A stretch of DNA of 64,000 nt, from assembly GCA_900074885.1 (NCBI GenBank), contig FJUW01000020.1, forward strand, positions 88,199 through 152,198. Direction: 5' to 3'. Below are positions 58,574-64,000 of this stretch, in pieces (the first letter of the stretch is position 1; every line of letters starts with the position of its first letter). The stretch comes from Rhynchosporium graminicola (lineage: Eukaryota; Ascomycota; Leotiomycetes; Helotiales; Ploettnerulaceae). A program made the position numbers and the translations under genes. Under the pieces are notes generated by a model. The model did not search any database and was not told where the DNA came from. It worked only from the letters and a program-made list of their open reading frames with translations.

Positions 58574-60558
58574 GCTCCGAGATAATATTATCAGTAGAAG
58601 TAGTCATAAGAAAGGATAAAACTTAATATCAAATGCTTGAATCGGGTGTCGAAGAAAGATATCGAGATATCAAGAATAATTATAGTTGTTTTAAAGTTAG
58701 GTATTAGAGAGAATATCCAAGCACTTAGCTGAGGCGGCAGCTCGAAAAGAAGATAAAGCTCATTAGTATAGGTTGAAGAGTTAGCATTAAGTAAGGCTGC
58801 GCGCGTATAAAGCTTTTGCAATAATCCTGGGAATTACTTGTCGATTTAACGCTAAGAAAAGGCATGATATTTATCGACCCAACTGCAGATAATAGCTGGC
58901 AACCCTATGACACCTTGATCAATAATCTCACTACTAGTACCATAGATCTATAAGATAAAGAAGAAAAGTTATAGCTTTAGATTAAAAGCATGGATATCAA
59001 CTAGGCACTGCTTGCTACTTGTGGCTTCTTTGTTATTGCTTGGCTCCTAAGCGAGCTTGGCGCGCCTGCTTGCAATTTATCTGCCTTGTCTGCGCAATTT
59101 TCCTATGGAGTGAATCATCAGCCTCTTCAGCGAGCTTTCCTGCCTTTCACTCCCAGAGCCAAGCTTCCTCCTCAGACTCTTCACTGCTTCTCTATTTGAG
59201 TGAATGAACCTAGCCAATTGTACTAATTAAGTACTGTTTCGAGTTGACCTTCCAGATTTCGCTTTCAGCTTCAATCTTGTCAACAGCCTTAATAAAGCCG
59301 CAAGAGAAGATCATATGAGTACTATGAGTAGCTATACTTCCATTTTGATTTGTGCGAAAGCAATGCGTTCTATCTATAGAATTCGCTGCAACCCTGAATA
59401 GCCGACGACATATATTTTAAACAACATGCCGTACTGATGATTTGTAAGAGGTATTATCTTAAAGGCCACTATGAACAAGCCACTCTGGTGGATTAGTTGG
59501 ACTAGAGTTATATTACCAACATCCGGCAAAGGAGAAGCTGAACTCTTGGGGATCAAGCTCTTAAAAACTCAGCCTATAGCTCTGTTATTCCACTTTATAA
59601 GAATCCCTTGATCTATATCAATTTTCTCCTTGAGACTATTCATTTAGTCTTTATATAAGTCTCTTATACGGTAGATCATAAGGAATATATTTAAATCTTT
59701 TAGTATCTATTTCAAGGTCTAGAACGCTCCTACGACGATAAATAGGTAATATATAATAGCAGATCTATTTCTCAGCTTTAGGATATAGACATCGAGCTCT
59801 TATAGATATTTTACGCCTTGTAAAATGTAGTGCTTGCCTATGATAGCAATTTAGAAACTGTTTCTAAGATTAGAAAGGCAAATAAATAATAGACAGCTGA
59901 CTCGTCATGGAAGATTAACTTTAAATTAGAAAGCTGTATGAAATCGATTGTTCTCAAGATCCACGGTACTCCGAGTCTTATTTACTTATGCACTAGGCAT
60001 CGCGAGTAGAAGGTAGAAAGTTCGAGTACTATCAACTGTAGGAGAGATAGGTCACAGATAGTGAAGGTCGTAGAAGGCTTTCATTCTGATTTTGCACCTA
60101 TCAGAGACTACTGATAGTGCTTTCGAGTTATTTCAATACACCAGGTTGCTAATGTAGTGCTTCTCTCAAGAGATTGTGAATTCAGAAGTTCGAGGACAAT
60201 AACCGCCACCCTCCAGAACGTTCTCTCGCTTATACAGACAAAGACATCAATTTAAGTCTGCCTCTGCTACTGCTTTTGACTCGAACTTTGAGCCAAGACC
60301 CCGCCTCTTCGAAGGCACCGATATCTGAGGCCATAACATACGGACTCGATTGCTTCATGCAGCTGAACTCCACCATTTCTAGGACCACAACAACTACTCC
60401 AATTTTTGTCTCAAACGTCGTCTATCAAAATCACGTCAATTACCTGCCCACGCACACTCTTGAAGACTGATCTGATTCTTTCTAATATCCTAAACATCCT
60501 GAAAAGCATCGAAAACGGACCTCGGACGTTCTAAGCCGAGTCGAAGTTGAAAGTCAAC
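58574..60558. other. 2 kb intergenic region between the two RRM-like genes
   Basis: It is AT-rich, especially 58580-58840 and 59560-59960, with many TA-rich words that could be an old RIP-mutated insertion, though no domain was recognised. It contains both 5' flanks of the divergent paralogues. No ORF is supported. Confidence 0.4.
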
Positions 60559-62059
60559 ATGCCGCCCGCACCGACGTCCTTCAGCCAGGTATACCATGAT
60601 GACAACTGGAAACTGATACGTGACTATGGCGTCCCAAAAATTCAAGAAGACCTAGGCGCCATGCAATCACGCTCGCAAATACCAGGACCAGCATCGAAAA
60701 TTTCCTCAGCCTCATGGCAAGACAGCCATCAAACCCCAAATGCCGTTGCAAGTCAAGCAAGCTTGATAGACACATTCGAAGAACAAGCACCTCTATTTTA
60801 CCAACAACTTCCCATGCAAGAAGCACCTCCTTCTAAAGCTTTACCAAGTCCAGCATCGAGCATGGAAGCGCCCCAGCTCTTACAGGTTCCTCACGATTCT
60901 AGCGGTCAGAGCCATCTTCAGGGGAGTATCCACCCTGGCAGCCCATATCGCAGACCACATGTGCATTCTGGTGCAGGTACACTGGAATTACACCAGAAGA
61001 TACCTCTGTGGAATGGTCCTACTCAGCCATTTATCGCATATCCTGTTCCTCAGTACAGCCCGGTGAACAATGGAGCACTTCCACAAGAACCATCTCGAGC
61101 ACACACACCTCCAGCGTCTCCCTCCGCCATCCAGTACCGTTTTAACCTTGTTCCTATGCTTTTCAATGGAGTAGTCTACCAGTATTGTTATCCTTTACCG
61201 GAGATCTTCTCTCCTTCAATTGCTCAGATCGAGAGTCAGACTCAGCCTGCTGCTGGACACGTTCCACAGCCACCAGCTCCTCGTAATTTTCAGCCAACAA
61301 ACATGGTCCTCGAACAGAATGGCGTTGAAACGACAACCCAGAAAGCGGACCATCACTTGGAGACTGGCCCTTATCAAGGAGACCTGGGTTCTGAAGCCAA
61401 CCGCCGCCAAGTTCACCAACTGCCAGATACTCACAACTGTACTTTGTGGCTCTGGAATATTCCAGCAGCACTACACATCAGCGATATCTTTGATCAGATT
61501 GACACTGGAGCTGTACAATGCTGCCATATAGTCCCTCCAAACGAATCTCATATCACATGCGCAGCGAAGCTCGCTTTCATGACTCCTGATGCAGCTGCCA
61601 ATTTCAAGCAAAAGGTCGACAGCGCGGACGGGATTTGGCTCAATGGAACCAAATTAATGGCGAGATTCAACCGTGATGGCAACTTGCGGAACGACACTCA
61701 TCAAAGCCGCGTATTGACAATCGAAGGACCGAATGAGATCATGACGAGCCAGTACTGGGAGGCTTATTTCCGAAAGATTTGCGTGTTCCAGTGGGACCGG
61801 GTCCTGGAGCTTCCTTGCAAGGATGCATACAAGAAAACACTGCAGTTTTCATTTTCTCGATTAGATGGCCAGGCACAGGTAAGTAGCTCTAAGTATAGTC
61901 GAACATAAATGATGCTGACTTTGGGGTTTGTAGGCATGCATGGGCGCTATACGAAACCAGGCCGAATTTGATGGAATCATTCGTGCAAGCTTTGCACCAG
62001 ATCGATGTGGGAATCCAGCGGTTAGAGAGGTCGAACAGCATTATCGACGGCTCTTTTGA
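60559..62059 (+). CDS. RRM-like family protein with Pro/Gln-rich N-terminus (481 residues)
   Basis: Two exons, 60559-61878 and 61934-62059, join in phase 0 (GTAAGT...TTGTAG). The ATG at 60559 opens MPPAPTSFSQVYHDDNWKL; a longer frame upstream starts only at TTG. Residues up to about 290 are Pro/Gln/Ser-rich (SQASLIDTFEEQAPLFYQ, QYSPVNNGALPQEPSRA). The C-terminal part has an RRM-like pattern: CTLWLWNIPAALHISDIFD, then a beta-strand ITCAAKLAFM, then SRVLTIEGPNEIM. It ends ACMGAIRNQAEFDGIIRA and REVEQHYRRLF. The fold resembles fungal proteins with degenerate RNA-recognition motifs. No signal peptide or membrane helix is present. Its nearest relative in the window is the - strand gene at 56973-58573, which appears broken. 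Confidence 0.62.
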
Positions 62060-63753
62060 GCGCAACCCAGTGGCTACATGCTCAGCAAGTTCATGCTCCT
62101 TCCCTTTTTGGATTCCCTGGAACATTATCTTGAGTTTCGGGTTCTATGTCATCTCTGTGGATGCGTGGAAGATCCGAAAAATCATGGAGACTTCTTGGAA
62201 GATATGATCGTCGCTAGGGCTCATGGTTATTTTCTTTTGCAGCTTTTTTTTTGGGGCTGCTTTGTATTTGTAGTTATTCAATGCACACATAAAATAGAGA
62301 AATCTGCGCAAAACCTGTGACATATAAAGCTGAGAGAGCAAGGCTAGCTCCAGTGTAATATCTTGCTCTTTGGGGAGAGCCATGAGTGACTCACACAAAG
62401 CGCTGGAGGTGTAAGGCTCTTTCCTCTTTGGTCAAAGACACTGTCCCGTCAGTGGAGGATGGAATGGGATTAACATATCGCTTCCGCCAAAAATCTTCGT
62501 GTTTGTGGGTCCTACTCATCCTATTCTCCCTTGTAAATATGGATATCCTTCGGGGCAAGTCGCAAATCCGAAGACGACTTGTACGACGCCAGCGGCCAGC
62601 AACATCAATAGATATTAAGTAACAATATAGAGGGGTTTGAAAGCGTAGAATGTCTAAGCACAATTATGGTATGAAATTATCGAAGAGTTCAAGAGATCAA
62701 GGGCTTCTTACCTCAGGACGCTACCATTGAGATCCAACCTATAAGGACTCGCTTACTATTCGAGTAAGCTTTTCAAGGTTCCTAGTGTTGCGTGGGTAGT
62801 ATGCGCAAGATATAGATAGTTGCTGATGGGTAAAATAAGTAGCCTTTTTTTGACGTGAAGTAGCAGGGGCTGCAGCCACGCTGGATATGCTCTCGAGTTC
62901 TAAAGCGAGGTGATTACTGCTTATGGAAGCTGATTATAGTATAAAACTGCACGTTTTTGCTTCTGGTATAACAGATAAAGAGCCTTAGTCTCATATCAAT
63001 GCAGTATTTAATTACAGGTCGTCTAGTATGCACACTTTACGCGTACAAGGAGATGAACTTTTACGTATACATAACGTTGCCTTTAGCTTCGCGCGAGAAA
63101 CAACTCCTACTGATCTCTTTGAGAATGGAAATGACGTGAGTTAGGAAAATTGATAAGTTTGCAATTAATTGAGTTAATGACTTAACTCGTGAGCAGTAGG
63201 TACTATGAAAGTAGGTACGATAAGAAAAACAACTTTCCATGTCCTAGAGAGCTTACAGCGAGTAAACTGCGAAACAAATAGCCATATGATAGAGTATAAT
63301 CCTCTAAAGTAGCCATAACGTCTAGTCTTGCCGCCTTCTTCGAATTTGACTTGCTTCTTATTACAAATGCCTTCTTGAGCTTGAACATTTCTTTTGCTTT
63401 TGATAGTAAATCACTGAACCGATAGGCTTTTGAATAGCTTCGCGACGTGTTTATCATTAAGCCTATATTTTGCCAGCTAGAAGAATTACAAAGTTATATT
63501 CTTATCTGATTCCTTAATCGCTCCTTGGTCTTCCAGAACTCGAACAGCCTTACTAAAGACAACCGTCTGGTCTATCTCGTGACTCCCGTCCGATCTTAAC
63601 ACACCAGTCTTTTCTCTGACAACACTTGAAGTTCGAGTAACTGACAATCGGGAATTCCAGGTCAACCTAAGCATATACGGTCCAGCTTACTATCAAATCA
63701 GCTTCTACTTCCTTTGCTCCCTTTCTCTCGATCTCAAAGCAACAAAAGCCACG
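62060..63753. other. 1.7 kb AT-rich gene-poor region
   Basis: ORFs at 62391-62663 (-) and 62386-62622 (+) overlap and have no coding character. The stretch 62640-63500 is AT-rich without recognisable transposon domains. CT-rich DNA at 63700-63740 precedes the next gene start. Confidence 0.4.
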
Positions 63754-64000
63754 ATGCAGGAATATAACCACCGACAAGGAGACTGGAGACGCACAATATC
63801 CGTCGGCGAAGACCATAGAGTTGGCAGTACAAATCATTCCACGTAAGTGTCAAGTACTTGCCTTGCATCAGGATTTGATGTGACGTTTAGAATGCAAAAG
63901 CTTACACTCCGTAGCATGGAGCATAGTACCCCGGTACTCGACAGGTGGACTCAAATTGGCCTTATGCGCGGCATCAAACCACCCCCGCGTAAATCGCAGT
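63754..64000 (+). CDS. 5' part of an unrecognised gene, cut by the window end
   Basis: ATG 63754 starts MQEYNHRQGDWRRTISVGED. Exon 1 ends at 63842 with GTAAGT. An acceptor (GACGTTTAG, ending 63890) continues in phase to MQKLTLRSMEHSTPVLDRW and GLMRGIKPPPRKSQ at the edge. The pyrimidine-rich leader, purine-purine-purine before the ATG and clean intron support a real gene. The visible 65 residues are basic and show no known motif. Confidence 0.5.

Noticed and set aside
59990..60060. GTTCGAGT-type string that resembles a tRNA T-loop
   Set aside because: No matching acceptor, D or anticodon stems around it; no cloverleaf could be formed.

Overview
The window looks like nuclear DNA of a filamentous ascomycete (Pezizomycotina). 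The basis is short GT-AG introns of about 45-80 bp inside otherwise dense coding exons, a typical fungal gene set (Exo70, an Hrq1-type helicase, a Zn2Cys6 regulator, sugar porter, cytochrome P450, GH78, expansin-like protein), and transposon remnants that look mutated by RIP (C:G to T:A changes, TA-rich, riddled with stops). A Leotiomycetes-like species is a guess, not shown by the sequence. No tRNA, rRNA or CRISPR array was recognised.

Layout. 1-3715: decayed Ty3/gypsy (chromodomain-type) retrotransposon whose right end sits inside an exon of an MFS transporter gene, leaving a 3.7-4.4 kb pseudogene. 5.4-5.7 kb: two exon-like pieces of an unrecognised membrane protein. 6.9-8.9 kb (-): three-exon hypothetical protein. 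11.3-12.5 kb (-): cyclin-box protein. 15.7-18.3 kb (-): membrane-anchored cPLA2-family phospholipase. 20.4-22.6 kb (+): EXO70. 23.1-23.5 kb (-): small cysteine-rich ORF and a possible membrane-tail exon. 23.5-28.4 kb: gene-poor. 28.4-29.5 kb (+): secreted expansin-like protein.

31.2-41.4 kb is the most coherent block: sugar porter (-), a regulator-like protein (+), a Zn2Cys6 regulator (-) and an intracellular alpha-L-rhamnosidase (+). They form two divergent pairs that meet tail to tail. This reads as a candidate rhamnoside uptake, hydrolysis and regulation cluster. One regulator lacks its zinc cluster and the other has an exon junction that does not close with canonical splice sites.

44.4-49.6 kb: an eight-exon P450 with a probable GC-AG intron and an intronless UDP-sugar glycosyltransferase, separated by a decayed 1.3 kb Tc1-type transposon with clear TIRs and TA target duplication. 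50.6-56.4 kb: housekeeping pair, a Ran-binding (Yrb2/Nup2-like) FG protein and the RecQ4-like helicase HRQ1. 56.6-62.1 kb: a possible small mitochondrial protein and two divergent, head-to-head members of one RRM-like family, one apparently intact (+) and one with a nonsense codon and abnormal junctions (-). A new gene starts at 63754 and runs off the window.

Gene models were assembled by eye from open frames, splice signals and phase arithmetic. Products are called from recognised motifs without database searches.
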